Assembly (NCBI GenBank): GCA_023384135.1
Contig: JAHDXS010000002.1
Location: 682,001-746,000, forward strand
Length of the DNA stretch: 64,000 nucleotides
DNA from: Alphaproteobacteria bacterium
GTDB taxonomy: Bacteria; Pseudomonadota; Alphaproteobacteria; Micavibrionales; Micavibrionaceae
Direction: 5' to 3'
Made by a program: the position numbers and the translations under genes. This document shows, one piece after another, positions 7,939 to 15,878 of the stretch. The notes beneath the pieces were generated by a model that ran no database searches, was not told where the DNA came from, and worked only from the letters and a program-made list of their open reading frames with translations. Position 1 is the stretch's first letter. Every line of letters begins with the position of its first letter.

Positions 7939-9729
7939 ATGCCGTCCTACAATCCGCCTTTGGCCGATATCCGCTTTATCCTCCACGACGTGTTGAAGGC
8001 CGAAACCCTGAACACTTTGCCCGGTTACGGCGATTTTTCCACCGACCTGATCGACCAGATCATCGAGGAGGGCGCCAAAATCTGTCAGGAAGTGCTCTTC
8101 CCCCTGAATCAAAGCGGCGACGGCGAGGGCTGCGTTCTTGAAAACGGCGTGGTCCGAACGCCCAAGGGCTTCAAGGAGGCTTACGACACCTTCGCGCAGG
8201 GCGGCTGGTGCGGCCTCAGCGCCGACCCCGAGTATGGCGGTATGGGCATGCCCATGCTGCTCAACACCGTGATGCAGGAAATGATCTGCGCCGCCAACAT
8301 GTCGCTCGGCATGTATCCCGGCCTCTCGCAAGGCGCGTATGAGGCGCTGCACCATTTCGGCACGGACGAGCAGAAGGCGCTCTACCTGCCCAAACTCATT
8401 TCCGGCGAATGGTCCGGCACCATGTGCCTGACTGAGCCGCATTGCGGCACCGATCTCGGCCTCATCAAGGCGAAGGCGGTTCCGCAGCCGGACGGCTCCT
8501 GCAAGATCGACGGCACCAAGATTTTCATCTCGGCGGGCGAGCACGACCTGACCGAAAACATCATCCACCTCGTTCTGGCCAAGCTGCCCGACGCGCCGGA
8601 GGGCGTGAAGGGGATTTCCCTGTTCGTAGTGCCTAAATTCCTGCCCAAGCCGGACGGGACCCCCGGGGCGCGCAACGGCGTGGTCTGCGGCTCCATCGAG
8701 CATAAGATGGGCATCAAGGCCTCAAGCACCTGCGTGATGAATTTCGACGGGGCTATCGGCTGGCTGGTCGGCGAGCCGCACAAGGGACTCAAGGCGATGT
8801 TCACCATGATGAATGCGGCGCGTCTCGGCGTGGCGATGCAAGGGCTGGGCGTGGCCGAAGTCGCCTACCAGAACGCGGTCATCTACGCGAAGGACCGCCT
8901 CCAGATGCGCAGCCTCAAGGGCGCGAAGCACCCTGATAAACCCGCCGATCCGATCATCGTGCATCCCGACGTGCGCCGAATGCTGCTGACCGGCAAGGCG
9001 TTCGTTGAGGGCTCGCGCGCGCTTTCTTATTGGGTTGGCATGAACCTCGACATCTCCCAGCGTCACCCCGATGTAGGCGAAAAACAAAAGGCCGACGATC
9101 TCGTCGCGCTGCTCACGCCCATCGTGAAGGCGTATCAGACCGACATGGGCACCGAAGTCGCGATCCTGAGCCAGCAAGTCTATGGCGGCCACGGCTATAT
9201 CTGGGAATGGGGCATGGAGCAATATGTGCGCGACGCCCGCATCGCCCAGATTTACGAGGGCACCAACGGCATTCAGGCGCTCGACCTCGTGGGCCGTAAG
9301 ATGCCGCTGGGCTTCGGGCGTTTGCTGCGCCGCTTCTTCCACCCGGTGAACGAATTCATCATGGCCGAACAGACAAACCCCAAGCTTCAGGAATTCGTCT
9401 TCCCGCTGGCCAAAGCCTTCGCCAAGCTGCAGCAAAGCACGGCGACGATCGCGCAGAAGGGATTGAAAAACCCCGAGGAGGCCGGGGCCGCCTCGACCGA
9501 TTACCTTCGCCAGTTCGCGCTGGTCGCGCTGGCCTATATGTGGTGCCTCATCGTCAAGGCCGCGCAGGAAAAGCTGGAGCAGGGCAGCGCCGACAAGGCG
9601 TTCCTTGAGGCCAAGCTCAAGACCGCCCGCTTCTTCATGGAGCGGATGCTGCCCGAATCCGAGGCCCGCTTCCGCATGGTCATGGCCGGCGCCGCGACCC
9701 TGATGGACATGGACGAGGCGCAGTTTTAA
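7939..9729 (+). CDS. fadE: Acyl-CoA dehydrogenase, long form
   Basis: The 596-residue flavoenzyme performs the first step of beta-oxidation, oxidising acyl-CoA to 2-enoyl-CoA with FAD. Family features are MCLTEPHCGTDLG near residue 165, a GIKASSTC segment, and YGGHGYIWEWGMEQYVRDAR followed by IAQIYEGTNGIQALDL, which contains the catalytic-base Glu of the long-form group. It has the C-terminal extension (residues 450-596) typical of the roughly 600-residue acyl-CoA dehydrogenases rather than the 380-residue ones. CAGGGGG precedes ATG 7939. With the thiolase and FadN it completes a beta-oxidation cycle, although orphan genes separate the three. Confidence 0.95.
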   Translation: MPSYNPPLADIRFILHDVLKAETLNTLPGYGDFSTDLIDQIIEEGAKICQEVLFPLNQSGDGEGCVLENGVVRTPKGFKEAYDTFAQGGWCGLSADPEYGGMGMPMLLNTVMQEMICAANMSLGMYPGLSQGAYEALHHFGTDEQKALYLPKLISGEWSGTMCLTEPHCGTDLGLIKAKAVPQPDGSCKIDGTKIFISAGEHDLTENIIHLVLAKLPDAPEGVKGISLFVVPKFLPKPDGTPGARNGVVCGSIEHKMGIKASSTCVMNFDGAIGWLVGEPHKGLKAMFTMMNAARLGVAMQGLGVAEVAYQNAVIYAKDRLQMRSLKGAKHPDKPADPIIVHPDVRRMLLTGKAFVEGSRALSYWVGMNLDISQRHPDVGEKQKADDLVALLTPIVKAYQTDMGTEVAILSQQVYGGHGYIWEWGMEQYVRDARIAQIYEGTNGIQALDLVGRKMPLGFGRLLRRFFHPVNEFIMAEQTNPKLQEFVFPLAKAFAKLQQSTATIAQKGLKNPEEAGAASTDYLRQFALVALAYMWCLIVKAAQEKLEQGSADKAFLEAKLKTARFFMERMLPESEARFRMVMAGAATLMDMDEAQF

Positions 9730-9852
9730 ACCCTGAAAATAGCCGAAAGACCCAAGCGCGGCGCAGCATAAAACCGCCGTGACGGCCCATGATTTTTTTG
9801 CTAGAACAGCTTATGTAAACAAAAATCATGTTTCAAGGCGGAGAGATTCATC

Positions 9853-10866
9853 ATGGATGTGGCGCTTGTATTTAACAAGGAAACCGGCTTCTCAAAAGAG
9901 ATGACCGCGACCGAGTTCGAGCGGCTGTATAAAGGCAACGCGGCTCTGGGCATCAACGCGGCTCACCCCGCAGAGGCCGAAAAGCTTAAGGCCGTCTCCG
10001 TGGATGACGCGATCCCGCTCACCTTCCGCCGCTCCCATACACGCGTAGGCGACGAGGAGATCGTCAAGGCCTGTTGGGTGCGCCCGCCCGGCCTGGGCGA
10101 CCATGACCACGTCTTCAACCGTGAGGCCGGTCAGGGGCTCGCCGACGCGGTACAAAAGGGCAAGGCGGTGCTCCTCAGCCTCAACCTCGATCTGGCGGGG
10201 CGGCCCATATCGTTTGAAAACCTTCGCGAAAAGGGCGCGAAGAACCTCAAGGACTGGATCGCGGCCAATCGCGGCAACTATATCAGCATCCCCGTCCACT
10301 CGGCGCAGGAAGCCAGAGCAGCCATCCGCAGGGTGCACGAACTGGACTCCGAGCACCCCCTGAACGGGCGCGTATTTGCCCTGCACAAGGGTGCGGTCGT
10401 GCCGTACCGCAACTTCTTCCTCGGCCATCGCGAAGACGACATCTCACATCTTTATAATGCGCTCCAGCACCGCCGCGCGGGCGTGCCGATCGGCGAGACG
10501 CGCATAATCGGCTTCCCGCGACTTTTTCAACTGATCCCGTCCGCGACGACCGTGTCCGAGCAGGCCACGAAGGGCATCAAGGGCAACACGATCAAACAGC
10601 CCGAAGGCAAACCGCTCTTCAGCAATCTGATCTTCACGAATCACGACGAGGTCCTGAAATCCGACCCCTATAAAATCCTGACCGACGAATTGCTGGCACA
10701 CCGCAAGGAAGGCGTATACGTTCTGGCCAGCCCGTCCGTAACGGTCGGCGAGCCGCAGGACAACTGGAAAATGATGCGCTGGATCATTAACGACATCCCC
10801 GCCCAGACAACCCCCGTCCACAGGTCGAAGGAAACGGCGCAACCCTCGCAAAACCTCGATCTTTAG
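9853..10866 (+). CDS. Hypothetical protein, 337 residues
   Basis: A soluble protein with no signal peptide and no domain I recognise. It is of mixed alpha/beta composition with a Pro/Gln-rich C-terminal tail of about 30 residues. It is preceded by AAGGCGGAGAG, a good ribosome site. It stands alone between the acyl-CoA dehydrogenase and the AAA ATPase, with its own 120-base upstream gap, so it is probably monocistronic. Base composition is like its neighbours. Confidence 0.72.
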   Translation: MDVALVFNKETGFSKEMTATEFERLYKGNAALGINAAHPAEAEKLKAVSVDDAIPLTFRRSHTRVGDEEIVKACWVRPPGLGDHDHVFNREAGQGLADAVQKGKAVLLSLNLDLAGRPISFENLREKGAKNLKDWIAANRGNYISIPVHSAQEARAAIRRVHELDSEHPLNGRVFALHKGAVVPYRNFFLGHREDDISHLYNALQHRRAGVPIGETRIIGFPRLFQLIPSATTVSEQATKGIKGNTIKQPEGKPLFSNLIFTNHDEVLKSDPYKILTDELLAHRKEGVYVLASPSVTVGEPQDNWKMMRWIINDIPAQTTPVHRSKETAQPSQNLDL

Positions 10867-10906
10867 CGTGGCGCGCCGCCTTAAGGCGCATCAATCCTGA
10901 ATTTTA

Positions 10907-10936
10907 TTGACGAATACATACGAGTATGCATATTAT
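10907..10936 (+). promoter_or_regulatory. Likely sigma70 promoter of the AAA ATPase gene
   Basis: TTGACG (10907-10912) and TATTAT (10931-10936) are separated by 18 bases, each matching five of six consensus positions. The surrounding 10900-10965 stretch is AT-rich in a GC-rich region and contains short ATACATAC repeats and an ATGCA/TGCAT inverted pair that could bind a regulator. Transcription would start near 10943, leaving a leader of about 125 bases. Confidence 0.6.
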
Positions 10937-11067
10937 TGCATAGATACATACATACGGGCCGAATAAGGTTGGGGTGTGAGGCGGGGCGTCTAAATAAACC
11001 GATTTTGATAAGTTTGTATTTTTTTGAGAATGCGAGCAGAATGTCAAAAAACAAAGAAGGTTGAATC

Positions 11068-12942
11068 ATGGCCGTTGAATACACGGTTGAAAGCTTTATC
11101 TCCCTCCGCGCAGCCTATGAAATGTTGGGAAAAATCCCCGAAGGCCGACACGATCGCTCAAGAAATATTGAGAATATCGAAAACAAGGTCTTTGCCTGCG
11201 CCCGGTATCTCTCCGAAAAGAAAGCCGATATGGGAATCACAGTCTGGCTCTGCCGCCAGATGATGATGGGCAACGCCCGCACCGGTCTGAACCCCGATAC
11301 GCTCGTGAAATACCTCACGCACGCCGAGGAAAAGAACCATTTGGAGGGCATCCGCTTGCTCGCCAAATATTATTTCGGCTGGGATAAAATTCTCGCGGCC
11401 AGCCAGATCAACCGTGCCCGTGCGATGGAGCTGTTTGAACGCGCCGCCGCGACCGGCGACGCGGAAAGCCGCTATGAGCTGGCGCTCGCCCTTCTGGAAA
11501 ACGAAAACGGGAAAACGGACCTCAAACGGGCCAAGAGCATCCTGCAAGCCTTGATTGTCGAGCGCTATCCGGCGGCGTTTTTCTCCTACTATACCCGCTT
11601 TCATCTTATGTCCGGCGGCGCGGACTCCGACCCGGCCTATGCCTTTCAGATTCTCCGGCAGGGCATCGAGGCGTTCGAGGAGAGCCCGCAGGAAGAGCGC
11701 GACGCCGCCGACTGGGTCGGCGAGCGCCTTTATTACTACGCCGGCCTCTGTCATGCCGAGGGCCACGGCTGCGATAAGGATATCGAAAAGGCCATCAGCC
11801 TGATGAAAATTAGCGCCGAGATCAATCCCGTCGGGGACGCCTATGATTGGCTTTACAATAAAGGGCTTGAACGGATCGTTGAACTGCCGCCTGCGTTCAC
11901 TTCTCCGGCGGGCGCCCGTCAGGATGCGCCGCAGGCCCCGAAAATCTTCACCTCCGGCCCGGCGGACGAAGAGGAGGAGCAGATCACGCGCATTGACCTC
12001 GACAAGCCTCTGACCTTCATAAAGTTTGACGAAACCAAAAAGGCCGAAGAAACCACGCGGCTGCTGACCAAGGACGATCTGGAGGACATTCTCAAGCCTT
12101 TCGACTCCCTGATCGGCCTCCAAAACGTCAAGGACCAGATCCGTGCTCTCTTTTATATCGTGCTGGCCGACAACCGCCGCCGCGCGACCGGCTGGACAGG
12201 TGAATACCGCCCCTCCCTTCACATGGTCTTCTCCGGCAATCCCGGCACGGGCAAGACCACGGTCGCCCGCCTGCTCGGCGAAATATACAAAAAACTGGGC
12301 TATCTTAAACGCGGCCACGTGGTCGAGGTGGACCGCTCCAAGCTCGTCGGCGAATATATCGGCCAGAGCGAGCATATCACCGCCGAAGTCATCAAACGCG
12401 CCAAGGACGGTGTGCTCTTCGTGGACGAAGCTTACGACCTCGATGTCCGCGACAGCTGGCGCGACTACGGCGCCCACGTCACCACCATGCTGGTCAAGGC
12501 GATGGAGGACAAGCGCGGCAATATGGTCGTGATCCTCGCGGGCTATCGCGACGAAATGAAATGGTTCGTCGATTCCAACCCCGGCCTGCATTCGCGGATC
12601 GGCGCGCATATCGACTTTCCTGACTACACGAACGACGAACTGGCGAGGATATTCGAGAATTTCAGCGCCGCCCATGCGTTTGAAATGAGCGATCTGGCAA
12701 AGGAAAAGATCCGCGCGGTGATCCGCAATATGGAGCCAAACCGAAAAGACAAGATGGGCAACGCACGGGGCATCCGCAATTTCTTCGATGAAACGCTCGG
12801 CAATCAGGCCCGCCGCGTGATCGAGAGCAACCTGAGCGATCCCGCCGAACTGGCCCTGATCCTTCCCGGCGATATCCCCGGAAGCGACTCCCCGCCAAAT
12901 AAAGGTGGCGGCAAAGTCACCCGCCTCTCCTCACGGCGCTGA
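11068..12942 (+). CDS. CbxX/CfxQ-type AAA ATPase with N-terminal helical repeats
   Basis: The 624-residue protein has a Sel1/TPR-like N-terminal half (about residues 75-260, for example RAMELFERAAATGDAESRYE) and a C-terminal AAA module. The P-loop is GNPGTGKTT near residue 390, Walker B is VLFVDEAYDL near 449, and a second region SRIGAHIDFPDYT is near 510, all typical of the CbxX/CfxQ/SpoVK group. Relatives remodel Rubisco or serve as secretion chaperones; mycobacterial EccA has the same repeat-plus-CbxX arrangement. No Rubisco or type VII genes are seen here, so the substrate is unknown. A terminator follows at 12948. Confidence 0.88.
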   Translation: MAVEYTVESFISLRAAYEMLGKIPEGRHDRSRNIENIENKVFACARYLSEKKADMGITVWLCRQMMMGNARTGLNPDTLVKYLTHAEEKNHLEGIRLLAKYYFGWDKILAASQINRARAMELFERAAATGDAESRYELALALLENENGKTDLKRAKSILQALIVERYPAAFFSYYTRFHLMSGGADSDPAYAFQILRQGIEAFEESPQEERDAADWVGERLYYYAGLCHAEGHGCDKDIEKAISLMKISAEINPVGDAYDWLYNKGLERIVELPPAFTSPAGARQDAPQAPKIFTSGPADEEEEQITRIDLDKPLTFIKFDETKKAEETTRLLTKDDLEDILKPFDSLIGLQNVKDQIRALFYIVLADNRRRATGWTGEYRPSLHMVFSGNPGTGKTTVARLLGEIYKKLGYLKRGHVVEVDRSKLVGEYIGQSEHITAEVIKRAKDGVLFVDEAYDLDVRDSWRDYGAHVTTMLVKAMEDKRGNMVVILAGYRDEMKWFVDSNPGLHSRIGAHIDFPDYTNDELARIFENFSAAHAFEMSDLAKEKIRAVIRNMEPNRKDKMGNARGIRNFFDETLGNQARRVIESNLSDPAELALILPGDIPGSDSPPNKGGGKVTRLSSRR

Positions 12943-12947
12943 ATGGA

Positions 12948-12975
12948 AAAAGGCCGGTCTTGCAACCGGCCTTTT
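12948..12975. terminator. Bidirectional intrinsic terminator
   Basis: An 11-base perfect stem (12948-12958 with 12965-12975, AAAAGGCCGGT/ACCGGCCTTTT) with a six-base loop. The A/T ends allow it to act for the AAA ATPase gene on the plus strand and for the secreted coiled-coil gene on the minus strand. Confidence 0.85.
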
Positions 12976-12978
12976 CGT

Positions 12979-13139
12979 ACGCAGATTTTCAAACGCAGCA
13001 TTTACGCAGCGCCGCGCAAATTCTTTACGCGGGAAGCACGCAGTGATTTACGCAGTACGCAGTCGCTGTTTGAGTACGCAGCAAACGCAGAGAGTTTTTT
13101 ACGCAGTGTTACTCAAGTGAACGCAGTCAAGTTACGCAG
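12979..13139 (-). repeat. Cluster of 11 ACGCAG hexamers in the 3' untranslated region
   Basis: ACGCAG occurs at 12979, 12993, 13004, 13038, 13050, 13057, 13076, 13085, 13101, 13121 and 13134, always in the same orientation, often as TACGCAGT. Spacing is irregular (7-34 bases). In the sense of the minus-strand gene ending at 13146 the element reads CTGCGT(A), between its stop codon and the terminator at 12948-12975. A second, smaller cluster with the same arrangement is at 28045-28109. Confidence 0.85.
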
Positions 13140-13145
13140 TAATCC

Positions 13146-14882
13146 CTATTGCGCGGCAAGCTGCCCTTCGAGGATACGGATACGCTCCTCGTAGCGGCGC
13201 TGCGCGTTCTGAAGTTCGATTTTGGCCTTCGCCAGCTCTTCTTCCATAACCGAAAGTTTGGCGAGTTGCTGCTGTTCCGTGACTTGCGGATCGAACAGCA
13301 TGGTTTCAAGCTCCTGTTTCTCGCTCGTACACTGCTGACGCGCGGCCTGAAGCTGGCGTCCGAGGCGCTTGAGCTGCCGCTCCGCCTCGTTATAGCGCAT
13401 CGTGGCCCGCTCAAGGTTCCAGTTGTCGGAGGAAACAGACAAGCGCTCATCCTCGGCATCTTTCAGATTGGATTTCAGTTCTTTGTCGAGTGTCTGGTTT
13501 TCCGTTGCCAGACGACTGACTTCCGCTTCCAGTTCGCGGATTTTATCGCGCATCTGTATGAAATCTTCTCCCGCGATACCGCTGCTCGGTTCCAGGGCGG
13601 CCGAAGCGCTTGCGAAGTGGTCCACAGAATCGGACGCCGCAAAATCCTCGCCGGCGGCGGGTTCAGTCGCCTCGGGCGGCAGACCTACAGCCGTCAGATC
13701 GGCCTCCATGCTGGAGCTCTTCTTGGTCATCTTGTAGGCCGGAATAGTCACGGACTTCTGTTCTGGCTTAGGCTTAGGCGCAGCATCGAACTGAGTGGCA
13801 CTCTGCTTTTCATCTTTCTGCGGCGGCTTGGGCGTATCAAAGAAGATCACATCGTCCTTGGTTTTAAGAACATCGCCGCTCGACGCATTGGTCGCAGCCG
13901 GATCGACAGACGCAGGTTTGGCAGAGGCGGGTTTGTATTCCTCGCTACGCTCGGAAATGCCCTTCTGCAAGGTCTCTGTAAAACGCTTGCGGTCCTGCGG
14001 TGCGGATGCAGGTTCGGACGCGTCCTCAGCTTCATTCAGAGCGGGCAGGGGATCGGAAATATCCCCGGCAGAAGCCTGATCTTGAGGCGCATCGAAGAAC
14101 GGTTCGGAAGAATCCTCGAACGCGATCGGCTCCGGCGCTTCGGCGGCAGGGCTGCGGCTGGCCTCGTAACGGTCGGCCAGAGACGTGGCCTGCGCCACGA
14201 TATCGTCCATCTCCTTTTTCTTTTCACCCGTTTCCGGTATATCGGAGGAAATCGAGGCAATCCCTGAAGGCGCGGGCTCGGCCATGATCGGCGGAGCGGA
14301 GGCCGCAAGATCGGGCTCAATCGAAGAAGTCGCGATCTCCGGCGGGCTCTCCATCTCATCAAGGTCCGCTATGGCGGCGGGCGGGGAAATACAATCGCGG
14401 TATTCCTCCATCGCCTTGGCGAACCCGGTCAGGTACAACCGGAATTCGTTGCCCTGAATGCTGAGATCCATGGTCGCCGCGCTTTTTAGGGCTTCAGAAA
14501 AGGACGTTCGCGAAGAAATATCGGAAGAAAGGGCGCTACCCGCGCGGGCTGTTGCCTGGAAAATCTCGCGGGACTGTCCGGGAACGGAATAAACGACCTC
14601 ATAGCGCTTGCCCGTCTCGAAGCTGGACTGCCGGAAATCGATATCCAAAGTGGCAAGGCCCGCGGGCGTACCGCTGATTTGAATCCCGAAACCGTTATTG
14701 AAAGTGTTTGAAAGCGCACACGAGGGCGAAGCCTCATCGCCGCCTGTCTTGGCGACGCTCCATTTCTGCGTTGGATAGAAGTAAAGCGAAGGGTCGCTTG
14801 CGAACGCGCCGTAAGCAAGGCATGTCGTCGCCAGACAAGCCCCAAGCAAGGATGTTGCAAAACGTTTATTCGCCATGGACAT
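13146..14882 (-). CDS. Exported protein with acidic linker and C-terminal coiled coil
   Basis: The 578-residue product has a signal peptide (hydrophobic core LLGACLATTCLAYGAFA, cleavage before SDPSL). A folded N-terminal part (about residues 30-165) contains two Cys and strand-rich sequence. Residues 170-430 are a low-complexity Pro/Ala/Ser/Glu linker. Residues 440-575 form a continuous heptad-like coiled coil with EEL, EAEV and QLAKL runs. Two start codons, 14882 and 14876, are equally possible. It probably acts in the periplasm or at the envelope as a spacer or scaffold; no family is recognised. Its 3' untranslated region carries the ACGCAG cluster. Confidence 0.8.
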   Translation of the reverse strand: MSMANKRFATSLLGACLATTCLAYGAFASDPSLYFYPTQKWSVAKTGGDEASPSCALSNTFNNGFGIQISGTPAGLATLDIDFRQSSFETGKRYEVVYSVPGQSREIFQATARAGSALSSDISSRTSFSEALKSAATMDLSIQGNEFRLYLTGFAKAMEEYRDCISPPAAIADLDEMESPPEIATSSIEPDLAASAPPIMAEPAPSGIASISSDIPETGEKKKEMDDIVAQATSLADRYEASRSPAAEAPEPIAFEDSSEPFFDAPQDQASAGDISDPLPALNEAEDASEPASAPQDRKRFTETLQKGISERSEEYKPASAKPASVDPAATNASSGDVLKTKDDVIFFDTPKPPQKDEKQSATQFDAAPKPKPEQKSVTIPAYKMTKKSSSMEADLTAVGLPPEATEPAAGEDFAASDSVDHFASASAALEPSSGIAGEDFIQMRDKIRELEAEVSRLATENQTLDKELKSNLKDAEDERLSVSSDNWNLERATMRYNEAERQLKRLGRQLQAARQQCTSEKQELETMLFDPQVTEQQQLAKLSVMEEELAKAKIELQNAQRRYEERIRILEGQLAAQ

Positions 14883-15053
14883 ATTCCCGAAACTCAGGAG
14901 TGAAGAGACAAAGAGGGTGAAAACCAGAAAGAGAAAAGCTCCGGCAGGACCGCCAGAACGGAGGTGATTCGCATAACTCCTTCCATTCTCACCTTTTTTT
15001 CAAGGAAGAAAAGTTTTTCCGCGTTCCTTTGCTCTTATTTTTGGGGAAAAAAT

Positions 15054-15371
15054 ATGTATAGTATGTGTATGAGTATCGAAGATCTTAAAAAAACCATCAT
15101 GGATAAACTGGCCGCCGCGCCCCCCCTCGGGGCGCGAATGAAGTTCGACTGCGGCCCGGACGGACTGATCTTTCTGGACGGCACCAAATCCCCGCCGGAC
15201 ATCTCGCAGGAGGACGCGGAGGCCGAGACGACCCTTATATGCAGCGCCGACACGCTGCGCGGCATCGCGCAGGGCACCGTTGACCCCACCATGGCCTATA
15301 TGACCGGCAGCCTGAAGATTCAGGGCTCCATGGGCTACGCCCTCAAACTCGCGGGGATACTGGGGGATTGA
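15054..15371 (+). CDS. SCP2 sterol-binding domain protein
   Basis: A 105-residue single-domain protein of the SCP2 family, which binds lipids or acyl chains in a hydrophobic tunnel. The signature run is LICSADTLRGIAQGTVDPTM followed by YMTGSLKIQGSMGYALKL, the typical C-terminal half of the fold. ATG 15054 is preceded by TTGGGGAAAA at good spacing; ATG 15069 is an alternative. It overlaps the lipoprotein gene's start region directly (stop at 15371, TTG at 15372). The ligand cannot be predicted. Confidence 0.85.
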   Translation: MYSMCMSIEDLKKTIMDKLAAAPPLGARMKFDCGPDGLIFLDGTKSPPDISQEDAEAETTLICSADTLRGIAQGTVDPTMAYMTGSLKIQGSMGYALKLAGILGD

Positions 15372-15614
15372 TTGCGTAAGCTGATTGTCTTCTCAACCTG
15401 TATGTTACTGACCGCCTGCTCCGCAGCCGATTACGAGGGCTTCCGCGCCCCCTCCCTGTCCGGCGACCCGGCGCGGATGAGCGCCGACACGCTCTGTTAC
15501 CGCGCCGCCTATGCCAAGGAAAACCCGGCCTTGCAGGAAGAGGTCCGGGCGCGTAATCTCGACTGCGCAGAGATTCTGGACGCCCAGCCCCACGGCGGCG
15601 ACACGCGCTACTGA
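15372..15614 (+). CDS. Small lipoprotein
   Basis: An 80-residue protein starting at TTG immediately after the SCP2 stop codon. MRKLIVFSTCMLLTAC gives a clear lipobox (LTAC) with the lipidated Cys at residue 16. The mature part has two further Cys (about 39 and 58). Its position suggests translational coupling to the SCP2 gene; a link to lipid handling is inference only. Confidence 0.72.
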   Translation: MRKLIVFSTCMLLTACSAADYEGFRAPSLSGDPARMSADTLCYRAAYAKENPALQEEVRARNLDCAEILDAQPHGGDTRY

Positions 15615-15631
15615 TTAAGGAGAAAAGCAAC

Positions 15632-15874
15632 ATGGCCCGCGACGACGATGACGACGACGCAGTAGAGATCACCAAAGATTCCAACGGGGCGCAGCTGAAA
15701 GACGGCGACTCCGTCGCCCTCATCCGCGATCTCGACGTGAAAGGCTCCAACCTCAACCTCAAGCGCGGCACGGTGGCCAAGAATATCCGCCTGACCCGCC
15801 GCGCCGATGAGGTCGAATGCCGCTTCGGCAAACAGACCATCGTGCTGAAAACCCAATATCTGAAAAAAGCCTGA
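15632..15874 (+). CDS. yjdM: PhnA-domain (YjdM-like) protein, short form
   Basis: The 80 residues match the C-terminal domain of PhnA/YjdM: DSNGAQLKDGDSVALIRDL, then VKGSNLNLKRGTVAKNIRL, and a final LKTQYLKK. The N-terminal zinc ribbon of the usual roughly 110-residue family members is replaced by an acidic MARDDDDDDAVE stretch. Despite the family name, a role in phosphonate use is not established for such proteins. AAGGAG precedes the ATG. It converges on the MFS gene with only four bases between stops. Confidence 0.88.
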   Translation: MARDDDDDDAVEITKDSNGAQLKDGDSVALIRDLDVKGSNLNLKRGTVAKNIRLTRRADEVECRFGKQTIVLKTQYLKKA

Positions 15875-15878
15875 GTTT

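Noticed and set aside
11158..12675. 505-codon open frame antisense to the AAA ATPase
   Set aside because: Same GC-driven shadow; the sense frame has clear AAA motifs.
12979..13139. CRISPR array or tandem repeat
   Set aside because: The unit is only six or seven bases, spacing varies from 7 to 34, and spacers are not of uniform length. No cas gene is near.
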